Of a DNA stretch of 64,000 nucleotides, positions 1 to 10,682 are shown in pieces (within the stretch, counting starts at the first letter, position 1; every line of letters starts with the position of its first letter). The stretch lies in the NCBI GenBank assembly GCA_001051155.2, contig JYIP02000004.1, positions 2,908,383-2,972,382 on the forward strand, written 5' to 3'. A program made the position numbers and the translations under genes. The notes under the pieces are model-generated. The model saw only the letters and a list, made by a program, of their open reading frames with translations. It was not told the DNA's origin and searched no databases. This stretch comes from Chrysoporthe austroafricana. Lineage: Eukaryota; Ascomycota; Sordariomycetes; Diaporthales; Cryphonectriaceae.

Positions 1-1
1 C

Positions 2-2354
2 GAGATCGTCTTCACGGCGGCGAGCCCGTCCATCGTCAGCCAGGGGTCGTGGAACATGGTCCACGCCGGCGGCCAGCAGATGAGGGCGCTCACCACACCG
101 TCGCCGGTGATGTCGCAAAACGCGCACGCCCTGTCGGCGTCGCCCTTCCCAGCCGCCGCGACCTTCGGGCCCGCGTCCACCGCCAACATCGACAGCGGCA
201 GCAGCAACCTGGTGTTCGACTTCTCGCACGTCCCCCTGGATGCCCAGCAGCAGCAGGCGTCCCAGCAGCAGTTCGTCACCGAGGCGCTCCTCAGCGAGCA
301 GGTCGCGGCGCTCGCGCCCCAAAACTTCGTCTTCACCCCTCACGACATGATGGTCTCGGGCTTTCATCCCGGCTTCGACGCCGTGTCGATGATGCCCGAC
401 GCCACCTTCCGCGCGCTGGACCAGCAGACCCAGTTCGCGCAGCCGCAGCTGGACATCCCGCTGTCGATGCAGGGTACCGCGGACGTGCAGCCTTGGGACC
501 CGACGGCCGTGCAGCAGAGCAGGGTCTTCGTCTCGGAGCAGTTTACCACCCCGCCGCCGAGGTCAGACGGCTCGTCCATCTCGCTCAGCCCGCGGAGCCC
601 GGCGTCGCTTCCGGTCAAGCAGGAGCCCCGCAGCGGCAGCAGCAGCAGCGGCAGCAGCAGCATCAGTAGCAGGAAGGACAGCGCGCCGCAGGCCGTCCCG
701 AGCGTGCCCAAGAAGCCCGCCGGCGTCCGGAAGACCCAGAAGAAGAAGGCGTCGACATCGCCCCGCTCGGCGTCCGACAGCTCGGACAGCAGGCTCAAGG
801 ACGGCATGCTCATGTTCTGCAACCAGACGGTGGAGACGTGGGGCAAGCCCAATTTCGCTGACGTGGAGAACATCGAGCGGTCCTCGCAGAAGGGCCGCAA
901 GGGCGCGCTGTCGGAGGAGGTCCGCGCCAACGCCCTCAAGGTCCGCCAGACGGGCGCGTGCTTCTGCTGCCACATCCGCAAGGTCAAGTGCGACCAGCAG
1001 CGGCCGTGCAAGAACTGCGTCAAGCTGTGCGCCCAGGTGCCCGAGGCCGTGTGCTGGAAGTTCCCCGACTTCACCGAGATCCTCTTCCCGGAGCTCCTGC
1101 GCAGTCACTTCCGCCGCGAGGAGACGACCCGCTTCATCGAGGAGAACGTCGCCTCCTTCACCGTTAACGGCACCGTGACCCCCTGCCGCGTCACCCTGTC
1201 GTCCGGCGCCGCCTTCGGCGCCAAGCTCGTCGTCATGGCCAAGTTCTTCACCGCCCGCGACGCCGCGTCCGAGATCAACCAGCACTGGTACCAGTTCGTC
1301 GGCGGCGCCGGCGGCCACGGCGGCGTGGAGCTCGAGGCGCTGCGCGCCGCGCCCATCGGCCTCGATATCGCGGACGGCGCCGCCGGCGGGTCGCAGCGGG
1401 GCGAGCTCCGGCGCAAGGTCGAGGCGTACGTCGACGCGCTGGCCGCGGAGCCCGGCTACACGGCGCAGGTGACGGACTCGATCCGCCGCACGCCCATCCC
1501 GCGCAAGGTCCTCGCCATCGCCCAGCAGTACGCGGCGCAGTCGGGCGCGGCCATCGTGCGCCGCGCGCTCGCCATCTACGCCATGTACTACGTCATGACG
1601 CGCCACCTGACCATGACGCAGCAGAGCATCGCGAGCCTGGCACAGGTCAACCCCGTCGCCGCGACCGGCGGCTTCCTGACGCCGCGGCTGCTGAACCGCC
1701 AGATCAAGACCGTCGTCGACGACATCCTCCAGCAGGAGATCAACGCGCTGTTCGACGACTTCACCAAGCGCCTCAAGGGCAAGAGCCGCACCCAGTGGGC
1801 GCCGTGCCTGGCCGCGTTCCTGGTGTTCTGCCTGCTGATGGAGGCCATCGAGACGGCCGCGGACGCGTTTGCCGTCACGGGCAACGAGATCGAGATCCGG
1901 AACCGGCGGCCGACCAAGTTCAGGCGGGCGTACGCCCTCGAGATCAACGACAGCATCGAGAACATGCCGTTCAAGCAGTTCGCGTTCCAGTTCCACAACA
2001 TCTACCAGACGCACTCGCGGGATGCGTCGGCCAAGTCCTTCAACCCGCTGTTCGGCGAGGGCCTGAACGACCTGGAGGAGCTGGACGCCGCGGGCCTGGA
2101 GATGGTGCTGGCGCTGAGGAACCTGATAGAGTTCGACTGTGAGTCCCCCCTTCCCCGAGACGAGGTCGCTGGAGGCCCCGAAGCTGACGTTGACTGTAGG
2201 GAGCGAGCTTGACTGGCTGACCTGCGACCCGATCTTGCCCAACGACGAGGACCACCCGTACCCGATGGACACGGAGGAGCACTACGCTGGCCGTCTGGTG
2301 TCCAAGTTCCTACTCTCCTTTGAACGCCCAAGCTACATCTTTGCTTCTGCATAG
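2..2354 (+). CDS. Zn2Cys6 (C6 zinc finger) transcription factor, 5' end outside window
   Basis: Probable nuclear DNA-binding regulator. The reading frame is open to the left edge, so the true start may lie outside; the first visible ATG is at 56. Exons are 2-2138 and 2200-2354, with a 61-bp GTGAGT...TAG intron and an in-frame junction giving a WSELDWL stretch. From the ATG at 56, a long Ser/Gln/Pro-rich half (to about residue 245) precedes a basic stretch and a zinc cluster at residues 302-333: C302-x2-C305-x6-C312-x5-C318-x2-C321. The last ligand is either C325 or C333, so the final spacing (3 or 11) departs from the usual 6-8. The C-terminal region is alpha-helical without a clear fungal_trans motif. 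The target pathway is unknown. Confidence 0.85.
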
Positions 2355-4009
2355 ACACCCTGTGCGAGCCCGGGGTGGGCGTATGACGTGATGTTTCTAT
2401 TAAGTGTGTCGAATATAGGGCGCTGGGTCGGGGTGAGGATGATAATGGAGTCACCAGGCTGGGACGCGTGATGACCGTCACGGCATGAATGGGGGCGCCA
2501 TGAACGGGCGCTGGGAGTTTTGGGTGTTTAATATATTTACAAGGCTGTTCATGAAAAGACTCCACCTGGATAGACGGAGCGGTGTGCATAGTCTGTACTC
2601 TACTTAGGTATGTAGGCAAAAGCCATGGTTTTCCCCAGCCTCATAGATCGACGATCTCGGCGAACGGTGTGGAATATGGCGTCTTCTGGAGAAGCGAGCA
2701 GCAAGGCTCAAGCCGAAGCGAACCTGCGCCCTCAACCCCGAATGATCTAGGACCTGTCGATTGGAAGATTGACATCATGGGAATTTGATGGCTCCTTGAA
2801 AAAATCGAACTGCCGCAGCAATCAACCCTGAATTCGCCGGAGCGAACAGAGGACCGCTGGGCACAGATCCATGTGCGCATGTGTCAATGTGTAATCACCA
2901 CACCTTATTCGGCAACCCGGGCTGACCAGTTCTGCATTACTCCCGTCGATCTGGTCGGATCGCCGCAGCCCGCGATGGAAGTGACAGCCTGAGATGATGC
3001 TGGGCTTCAGCTCAAGAAGCCGTCTCCTCGTCACGGGCACAGCGTCGACCAAGGAGGCTGTCAAGATCTCGTCTGGACGGGTGTCGAGCCAAGTGGCCGC
3101 ATTCCTGCTGCTGCGTGTCAATGAATGTATGTCCTTTTTAGTCCCAGTGGTGCACTTGGATCTACACCAGCAGGGTGGATAGGACGGGCTGTCTAGGCCC
3201 TGGTTTTGTTCTCCCACGAGACCAATGAAAGAAGTAGCCGTCATGTGCATGATGAGAGACACAGCGGCAGGCATTTTGTGGTTGCAATAACACGGTAAAG
3301 AAGAGTATGCGCGGACTGCCTTGGCCGCGGATCGGCCAAGGACGGTCGTCGTGAATATGGGTGCCAGAAGCGAAGAGAGATCAGGAAAAGATGTGAGAAT
3401 GTCTAGGTCTGGATGCGAGAGACTGGACAACGGATCTAGCTGCTGCCTCCAGACCTGCTTACTGTCGTGAGAGCGTTCAGACCTGTACATGATAACATGA
3501 TGTTGTGAGGTTGAGCTCTGCGCGCGCGACGCAACAGCTGGTTGTGAAGCTCTGTTGCGAAGCTTGTTGGTGGCTGCTGGTCGCTGGTTGTTTTGTGAGA
3601 AGAAACTGCATTTTGCAAGTTTCGATGGTAGAAAATTTACGCGACGGGACATGGGCACAAGTAGACATGGATCAAGCAGGGGGGACTGGCCCAATCATGC
3701 GCCGCTATCCGGACTAAGTCTGCGCCGTAGTTCCGGCCCCGCCTGTCTTCGACCTCATACAACCTTAGCGCCGCTGCCCGCGATGGCTTCCTCTTCTTTT
3801 TCTCCTTTCTCTTCCTTCTTCATACACTTTTGCACGCAGGACTAATCAACCGATTTTGACTCACCACCTCGATATGCGGTCATATTTACCTGCCAGAGCA
3901 TAAGGGATCTCGTCCGTCACCGCTGCAACTGCAGCCCCGAAAATGCCTTCGCCATTATCCTGCTGTTCGGGTAGGCGTGTTTTCCAACATGCAAGCGCGT
4001 CATCGCACT

Positions 4010-4035
4010 ACGTCACGTCACGTCACGTCACGTCT
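4010..4035. repeat. Tandem CGTCA pentamers (CRE/bZIP-like)
   Basis: CGTCA occurs four times head to tail at 4011, 4016, 4021 and 4026, followed by CGTCT at 4031, so ACGTCA recurs every 5 bp. ACGTCA is the half-site core bound by fungal CREB/ATF-type bZIP factors. A regulatory role is inference; the nearest downstream plus-strand gene starts 1.3 kb away. Confidence 0.6.
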
Positions 4036-4138
4036 GGCCTCGTTTAGTGTGTCTCGGGAACCATCATTGGCATCGGCAAGAGCACCTCCTACGAAAGAGC
4101 CGTCCGTTCTTGCCCGTGCTGTTAATATCGAGTATTGC

Positions 4139-4186
4139 ATTGGTCCGAGTCGGCATTGGTCCGAGTCGGCATTGGTCCGAGTCGGC
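4139..4186. repeat. Three exact 16-bp repeats each carrying an inverted CCAAT box
   Basis: The unit attggtccgagtcggc is present in three perfect copies (4139-4154, 4155-4170, 4171-4186), and a fourth partly matching start (atcggg) follows. Each unit contains ATTGG, the complement of the CCAAT core bound by the Hap2/3/5 complex in fungi. It lies about 110 bp downstream of the CGTCA array. A role in transcription is inferred. Confidence 0.65.
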
Positions 4187-5329
4187 ATCGGGCAGAAGCA
4201 AGTGCTGTCGAGGCTCGGGGTATTTTCTTGATGATGATTCATCGAGGCTCGCTTCGCCACCATCGAATTTATTGGGCTTCCACTCGTCTGCGAATCTCAC
4301 CTCACGTCATGCACCATCTCGCTTACCCCATGCTCGCGACGGACCGCTTCGTTCCTTGCCATGTTTTGACGGCATTTGAAATCTTTGAGGCACCTTTCGG
4401 TCCCTGCTTACCATCTTGTCCAATTCTTGCGTAAGGGGTTAGATGCTCATGCCGTACAACTGGATGGTGGACGTTCTAGGCTATTAGGCTATTGTGGTGT
4501 TTTTTTGAGGCTGCTCCTGGACTTCGTCCGCGCCGCCCCTGATTTTATTCCCATGCCGTTGCTCCCACACACCAGCCACCACCCTGGGCAGCAATGGCAG
4601 GGTCGCGGCAGTCGAGGCTGTCCGATGCAGGTACAGTATGTGGTGCCACAGCTGAGGTCACTTGAGCCTTCGAGCTGTTCCGGTGGTCTCAACAACGTGG
4701 CGAACTCTCTGTTGGCCGGACCAAGAAAGGTGACAGTCTCATGAAGGCTTCTTTTTCATATCATTCACCGGTTTCTGCGTCATTGATGATTCTCCCTGAA
4801 CGTCATCAGATAGGATGGCAACCATCACGACCGCTGCCAATGAGCTCTAATCGCCCATCCTCGTGATCTTTTGTGGATCCCCTAGATCTTGACAGTCAGA
4901 CTCGGCCATCCAGCGACGCGGGATGTTTGTGCAGGCGTCCTTGAGTGAGAGCAGACTCCATAGGATGCCGAGACGATGCCCGATCGCCTTGCCAAAGCAT
5001 GGCATAGGATGATCACAGAGACTAAGCGGTGGCAGGCTATCTGTGAGCTATTATCTTCTTGGCAGCCCACGTCTATAAATTGGACTTCGAGCCCTCGACA
5101 AGATGAATCTAGAGGATGCTTCGACCGCCAGAGCGAGAGACAACGACTGAGAGTCATACCACCACCGGAATCACTCGCCAATCGCATACGCTACCGTTCA
5201 ACACGCTGTGGCTCTCTGCGGCACGATATTCACGCTCGGAGGAGACTTGCAGCCTACGTACCTCTCGCCGACCCGATTACGCTCAGCGGGAGCTACTATT
5301 CATTACCTTACTCTCGCACGCTCCCCAAG

Positions 5330-5772
5330 ATGGCGGGACCTGCCCCTCGACCCGTTCTCCTCAGCTCGGAAAATGAGAAGCCAGACACGAAGCCACAACC
5401 GCGTGACCCCAGTAAGTACTCAATCACATGAGTGTGGCAGACTGCAAGTGGGGAAGAGCCCACCGTGGTGGCGCATTCCGGCAAGCACAGATTCCGCTGT
5501 TCGCGGAGACTGCCGGTCTCTGGTCCGTCTTGGGGAATCTGTGCTGACAAAGTGTCTTATCAACCAGCTCTTGGACGCTGAAGTACTACTCGCGGAAGAT
5601 GGACGCCAGGATGCCGACCGGTGAAGCGGATCGCGTGGGGTCGCTTGCAAGGTACGCTCTGGGTGTGGTTTGCCATGTTGCCTTGCAGATGTCAGATCTT
5701 ATGGATTTACCGCATCTTGACTTCCGGGGCTGCAGGAGGCGGGGCATTGACACTGTTTCATGTTGCGCTTGA
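5330..5772 (+). CDS. Small hypothetical protein, two exons (tentative)
   Basis: ATG at 5330 sits in a good context (CCAAGATGG). Exon 1 is 5330-5415 and exon 2 is 5568-5772, giving about 96 residues. Exon 2 follows a branch-like TGCTGAC and a CAACCAG acceptor and encodes a charged stretch (WTLKYYSRKMDARMPTGEAD) that reads like real protein. The preferred junction uses donor GTACTC at 5416. A stronger-looking GTAAGT at 5412 would shift the frame unless paired with an acceptor at 5490, which gives a different C-terminus ending at 5624. The 3' end may be wrong. No family recognised. Confidence 0.45.
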
Positions 5773-5991
5773 CTTCGTATACGTATATCTTGCTTGATAT
5801 TATCGACTAAAATTATCGCCGTCTTCCTTGTCCTGTGCTGCCACAAGATGCGTGTGCTGCATGTTGCCGTCCGCACCTGACATTTCCTTTCTCTCAACCA
5901 AGCAGCTACCTATGTGATAGAAGCAGTCCGCTCCGGCACCCTGAAAGGGCTCGGCGTGACGATCCTCCGTCTGCTGCTGGCCTCTGGACCC

Positions 5992-7556
5992 TCACCCCCT
6001 TCGCCTTGCCTCGGCTTGTTCGGCCAAGGTGAGCAAATCAACAAGACGGCTAGATATTTGATGATGAGCTGGCATACCCGAGCGATCTACCACCGGTGAG
6101 CCCCTGTTCCAATCCGAAGCCCAGGTGTGCTGCTCATTGCTGACGATACGTTGCTCTGGGGCCACATGACCGCGGACTGGTCGACTATCCATAGCAACGT
6201 TCCCGGCCACGATGCTCGATGGTCGCCAGTTTCCTACACCACCATGCTGTGGGATCGTCATGTTATCGTCACCCCGGCTACTGAAAGGGATGCCGCAGCC
6301 TTGACGACGGGCTTGGTGAGGAGGGGTTGGAGGCTGGTTATAGGTGAGGCTGCCAGCGGGAGTCTGCGCAAGCAAAAGTCGCTCGTCAGCTACACGATAC
6401 AAAGTACACGTACTCGGTTACGGTACCCATTTACCCAAGCCGTCGGGTCATGCCCGTTGCCCAACGTAGGGACGCGGGGTACGGAACCCGGCGAACCCCT
6501 TGCGCTACAAGGACAGCAAGTGTTCGCAGCGTGCTCTTTCCTACCACGTGGAGAAAAAGCAAAGGAACACAAGGGAGGGGCGTCAACTCGATGGCGGCTA
6601 CTGACCTGAAACACCTCTGGCGTCGCGCCACGCAGCTGCCATCTCGGAGACGGCGACCTGAGCTGCTCATACGACACGGGCTCGTCGTCCTCGCTACTGC
6701 CCTCATATGGCGCGGTACCGTAGCTGTTCCTGCCGCACGGCCAGGACATCTCTGGCAGGGGGCTGGCGACTGTGCCGAAGTACCCGCCTCGCGCCATGGC
6801 CTCCTCGTCACCCCAGGTGCCTAGGCTCGAGGTTCTTCGGCTGAACCGGGCCGGCGTAGATGCCGAAGGTGGTCTCTCTTCGTCGTCGTCGTCGTTCTGC
6901 CGTGGCACCTCCTCTAACATGCCGTCCAAGCCACCGTCTTGATCCACCAGTGCGTCAGGCTCAAGACACCTGTTCTCAAGCTCGACCACGGCCTCTGGCG
7001 GCGGGCCCACGATGAGGGCGCGCCGAACATCTGTGACGGCCGGCTCGGGGACCGCGATCCCGTGCGGCCACTCGACGATCTGCTCCCTGAAGACCAGGCA
7101 GTACAGCCGGCGGCAGAAGTCCTCGCGGAAGGGCTGCGGCACGTCGGTGAGCACGCGCGCGTAGCCGTCGGCCTGCTCGATCATGGGTGCGCTGGCGGCG
7201 AGCCGCGCGAGGAGCCTGTCGCCGAAGACCCACAGCACGAGGTGGTCGGTGAGGCTGTCGGCTTCCCGGGGCGCCTCCTCCTCCTGCTGCTGCTGCTGCT
7301 GGTGGCGGCCGGGGACGGCGCGCCCGGGCTCGCTGGCGCCCGGACCCTCACCGACCCGGGTGCCGACGGGTGCCCCGGCGGGGTTCCTGAGCAGAGGTGC
7401 GATGTTCGCGCGCAGCCGCTCCTCGGTGTTGACCTTCACGAGGACGTGGATGTACCACATGTAGCTTGTGACCTTGTCGGCCGCGCTCCTGGCGCTGAAG
7501 GCTGTGGGACGAGCTGCCGGGTCCGCCTCCGCGATATCCTGGGCTGGTGCAGACAT
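5992..7556 (-). CDS. Hypothetical protein, probably two exons
   Basis: Starts at the ATG 7556 (MSAPAQDI). The first exon, 7556-6606, encodes 317 residues: an N-terminal domain, a Gln/Glu-rich insert near residues 85-95, a folded-looking middle (about 105-200) and an acidic, Ser/Pro-rich tail. At 6605 the frame meets CAG|GTCAGT. A strong acceptor lies at 6364 (CTGAC branch, pyrimidine tract, GCGCAG), and joining it in phase 0 adds 123 residues ending in an Arg-rich amphipathic helix, for 440 in total. If the intron is not used the frame runs to a stop at 6390 (388 residues) with poorer composition. I do not recognise the family and give no function. Confidence 0.6.
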
Positions 7557-8298
7557 TATCAAGGAGTGCCTGCGCTGGTTTCTGTCTGGGTGTGTGTATG
7601 GTCGGGTAGGAAGGAGTGTCGCGGTCCCGAGAAACTTCGGCGCGCTGCTTTTCTAGGGCCGGTGTCAACTTGTGACTCCATTGTGACTGTGATTCGGGCT
7701 TTGGTCGAGGAGCCAGCGCTGTTCCTTCACCTAGTGAGCAAACAACGGCATCTGTCAAGTGATGCTTGTGAAGGGGTCAAAGGAGGGGGAGGGAAGGGCA
7801 AACGAGCTGAAACGCGGTGATGCTACGTCAGGTGCGGATTCTGCTTGGTGATGACTGTGGAGTGTGAGTGACGAGGATCTCTTTTTCTCTCTCCTTCTCT
7901 CTTTAATGACCAACAACCAGGGCGCCATCATTGTAGGGGCAAACCAGCGCGGGCTCGCGGTCGTGGAGTGAGGCTATCTCCAGGATCGATTTTCAGGATA
8001 CGAAACACGTCACTACGCAGAGCATTGAACGTTCTACTCGAATCGCGCCCTCACACCAGGGCGGTCCAAACCCACGGCCAGGCTATGATATCAAAAGTCT
8101 TGTCATGTGGTCGTTACAAGAGCAAGGCTGGTCGGTGGTATCTTCGTCGTCCTGAGGCCGTCAACCAACTGCACGGCCGCAATGTCCCGGAACCCCTGCG
8201 ACTTCTGGTCAGAGCCCCGTCCATTTCATCAAGTCCTAGCAATGCCTGCCTGTGTGAGCATTTCAGGTGAGCCATATGTTGAACATGGAGAGGCTTGC

Positions 8299-8394
8299 CT
8301 GCTCTCTTTCCTGCTCTCTTTCCTGCTCTCTTTCCTGCTCTCTTTCCTGCTCTCTTTCCTGCTCTCTTTCCTGCTCTCTTTCCTGCTCTCTTTC
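8299..8394. repeat. 12-bp minisatellite, 8 exact copies
   Basis: The unit ctgctctctttc is repeated eight times without a mismatch. All bases on this strand are pyrimidines except one G per unit. Although one frame reads as repeated Leu-Leu-Ser-Phe, there is no supporting coding context, so I treat it as non-coding. Confidence 0.9.
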
Positions 8395-8696
8395 CTCAGC
8401 TACCTTTTTCATAGTTTGGTTTGGGATGTCTCTCCTTCCGTCCCTTATTTTGTGGAGATGAAAGCGGGTATTGTCAACGTTCGTTCCTTCATGTTTTGCG
8501 CCATCGATCCAGAATCATCGACGTGTGCTCGATCGTGAAAGGAAACATGGACGGTGATGTCCTTTGGATAATGGAAAGATCGTCGGTCTTTCCCAAGAAG
8601 TCGCGTCCAAGATGGAACGCGAAGTTGATAAATAAAAAGGATGAGTTCCCGAACCGCCTGTTTTCTTCCTCTTTGACCGAGCGTGACAGCAGCAGC

Positions 8697-8766
8697 GACG
8701 ACGACGACGACGATAACGACAACGACAACGACAACGACGACGACAACCAAGACGAGGACGAGGACA
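8697..8766. repeat. GAC/AAC trinucleotide array
   Basis: A run of gac and aac triplets with a few gag interruptions, ending immediately at an ATG at 8767. It may be leader sequence of the putative gene whose last exon is at 9011-9420, but this is unproven. Confidence 0.6.
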
Positions 8767-9010
8767 ATGGCGGATTTCGATATGCTCCCTTCTCCTGTGT
8801 TCCTTCAGCCTGGTCCTCTTCCCCCCATTTCCCACGTTCTATCCTCATCCTCCTCCTTTCAGTCCCAACCACTCCACTCCCATCTTCCACCACCCAATTC
8901 CACCATTCCGCTCCCACCCTCCTCCTCCCAACTCCCACCATTCCACTCTCACCCTCTTTCTCCCATCCTCCACCATCCCAATCTCATCCTCCTGTTGACA
9001 ATTTGAGTAG

Positions 9011-9420
9011 TGTGGGGCGTCGGCCTGAAAGTGGTCGCCGCGTTTCTTTACGCGTGGCGTGGGCCGTTGGTGACGGTGCTGTTGTGGTGCTGGGGGCGCA
9101 CCTTCTCGGTGGCGCGGTGGGCGCTCTCGTTGGTGTGGCGGGCGGTGTGGTCGCTGGTGTCGTCAGTACGGTCGCTGTGGGAGAAGAGGGGAGAGGGGGA
9201 GGTGGCGACACCCGCGCCCGCGCCCAGGATACTTGCTGGCCTGCGGCGTCTGCCGCAGTTCGAGAAGGCCGAGGATGCCTTCAAGAAAGGCCCTTATAAA
9301 AGCGCCTGCCTGGCGGGTCTCGCGGCGTCGGAGTGGGTGTCCGCCGAGGCACAGCAGGTGGCCAACACCTCGGATGCCTTAGGGGCCAGCCTCAGGGCGG
9401 GGGCGGATGCGGTGGAGTAG
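9011..9420 (+). CDS. 3'-terminal exon of a putative small membrane protein
   Basis: The frame from about 9011 to the TAG at 9418 encodes some 136 residues: a Trp/Leu/Val-rich hydrophobic N-terminal half (likely one or two membrane segments), a charged linker, then a helical, Ala-rich C-terminus. No ATG lies upstream in frame before a TGA at 9004-9006, so this must be a downstream exon. A TTGAC...TAG acceptor ends at 9010. The upstream exon is unresolved: candidates are ATG 8767 (MADFDMLPSP..., same frame) or ATG 8547 with a GTGATG donor. Function unknown. Confidence 0.4.
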
Positions 9421-10682
9421 GGAGGAGAAAGGGGCTTGGGAACCCGAAAGTGACCTGGGCTTGGGAACCCGCAAGTTACCCCTTGTCGGTGTTGTCTGTA
9501 TCTTGGTTTTTGGTTTTTTGTTATTCTTTGGTCGATGTTCTTGTCTCTATTCTTATCCTCTTATCCAACATTCTTATCCCATCCTACGCTTCTCACCTCA
9601 CCGTGGTGGATGGGTGGTCCTCATCAGAGTTGGTCGCTGATGTGCGAAGAAGAAGCAACTGCCGCTCCCAAGGGCAGTCATACGAACGAGATAAAAGACA
9701 CCGACAGCGTTGAGCCTTCAACTACGCTTTGGAAGAAATCGCCATCGCAACAAGGAGCCGGGCTCTCAACCTCGACCACCAGAGCACTCCAAGAATCGAC
9801 CCCCGGCTCCTCACCTTCATCCCGCTGACCTCGATGGCCGAACATCCTCCTTGCTCATCACTCTCTCATCTCCTTCTCCTCTCAAATCATCACTCATCTT
9901 TGGTTCTTGTCTCTTGTCACTCGTCTCTCGTTGATCATCGTTCGTTGATTGTTATCCCACCTTCATCGCTCTCATCGTCACGTTTTCTGAACCCGTTGAA
10001 GCCTCCTGAGCCTTAAGCTCCTGCATACAAATGGAGCAGGCTCATTGATCGGTACGTTTTCGAGTGTGAGGCTCCCGTTGTGCTTCGGTCCCACTAACGA
10101 GAAATATTTCCTTCACAAAGCCTCGCGAGCGTCTTTTGCTTTGCGAAGTATGCTCGACCTTGAGGGTGATTCCTCTAAGCTTCAGCCATAGAACACATGT
10201 TCGACAAGGCCTAGCTTCGACCCTTTGCCCGGCCACCTCCCGCCTCGGCAGCAGCCATCAGACCAAGACAGCTGCTGAAGGTCTGCCTCTACGTTCTCCC
10301 GCCAACAAGCGTCCCGTTGAAATTCACAATCCGATGTCTGCGATGAAGGGAATTGTTGTGCTCATAACGGCTGCCACGACGATCCTCTAGCATACCGCGT
10401 CACTGATGAAGCCGGAACGCGCGCAGACGATTCTTTTCGTTGCAGCATTCGCAGGCTCTTATCATGGACATCTGAGTCGGTCTCGGTACTCCGCACAAAA
10501 TATCGATCACTATGAACGATCTGATCATGAAGGTTCAGAAGACACCGCCGGCGCAACTTCCTGTAAATACCTCAATAGCTCAAACTTAGTAGTAAATTAG
10601 AGAATTCACATCAGTAGCCGAATTTGCAGCACGTGACGTACGAAAGCGCTCGCTCCTCAGGTACCGACAGAAACTGATATCT
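9421..10682. other. Intergenic region
   Basis: No gene supported. A 15-bp direct repeat (gggcttgggaacccg) occurs twice around 9430-9465. Short C+T-rich frames around 9730-10016 lack features. Confidence 0.55.

Larger units (their letters stand above)
2355..5329. other. Intergenic region, no convincing gene
   Basis: About 3 kb between the Zn2Cys6 gene and the small gene at 5330. A 290-codon minus-strand frame at 2822-3694 lacks family features and has non-coding-like composition. Two tandem repeats (4010-4035 and 4139-4186) are listed separately. The rest shows pyrimidine-rich stretches and nothing I can name. Confidence 0.6.
7557..9010. other. Repeat-rich intergenic region
   Basis: Contains pyrimidine-rich leader-like sequence upstream of the minus-strand gene ending here, the 12-bp array at 8299-8394, the GAC/AAC array at 8697-8766, and a C+T-rich tract (about 8800-9000) that could be the 3' part of an intron feeding the exon at 9011. 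Confidence 0.5.

Noticed and set aside
563..2272. 569-codon minus-strand frame opposite the Zn2Cys6 gene
   Set aside because: Arises from GC-rich third positions of the real gene on the plus strand; Arg/Leu/Gly/Ala-rich with no motif.
2822..3694. 290-codon minus-strand frame in intergenic DNA
   Set aside because: No domain, no splice context, amino-acid use like random translation.
6390..6605. C-terminal extension of the minus-strand gene by reading through GTCAGT
   Set aside because: Composition worsens, while a strong acceptor at 6364 in matching phase gives a better tail; kept only as an alternative.
8299..8394. CRISPR-like array
   Set aside because: Head-to-tail 12-mers without spacers; a minisatellite in a eukaryote.
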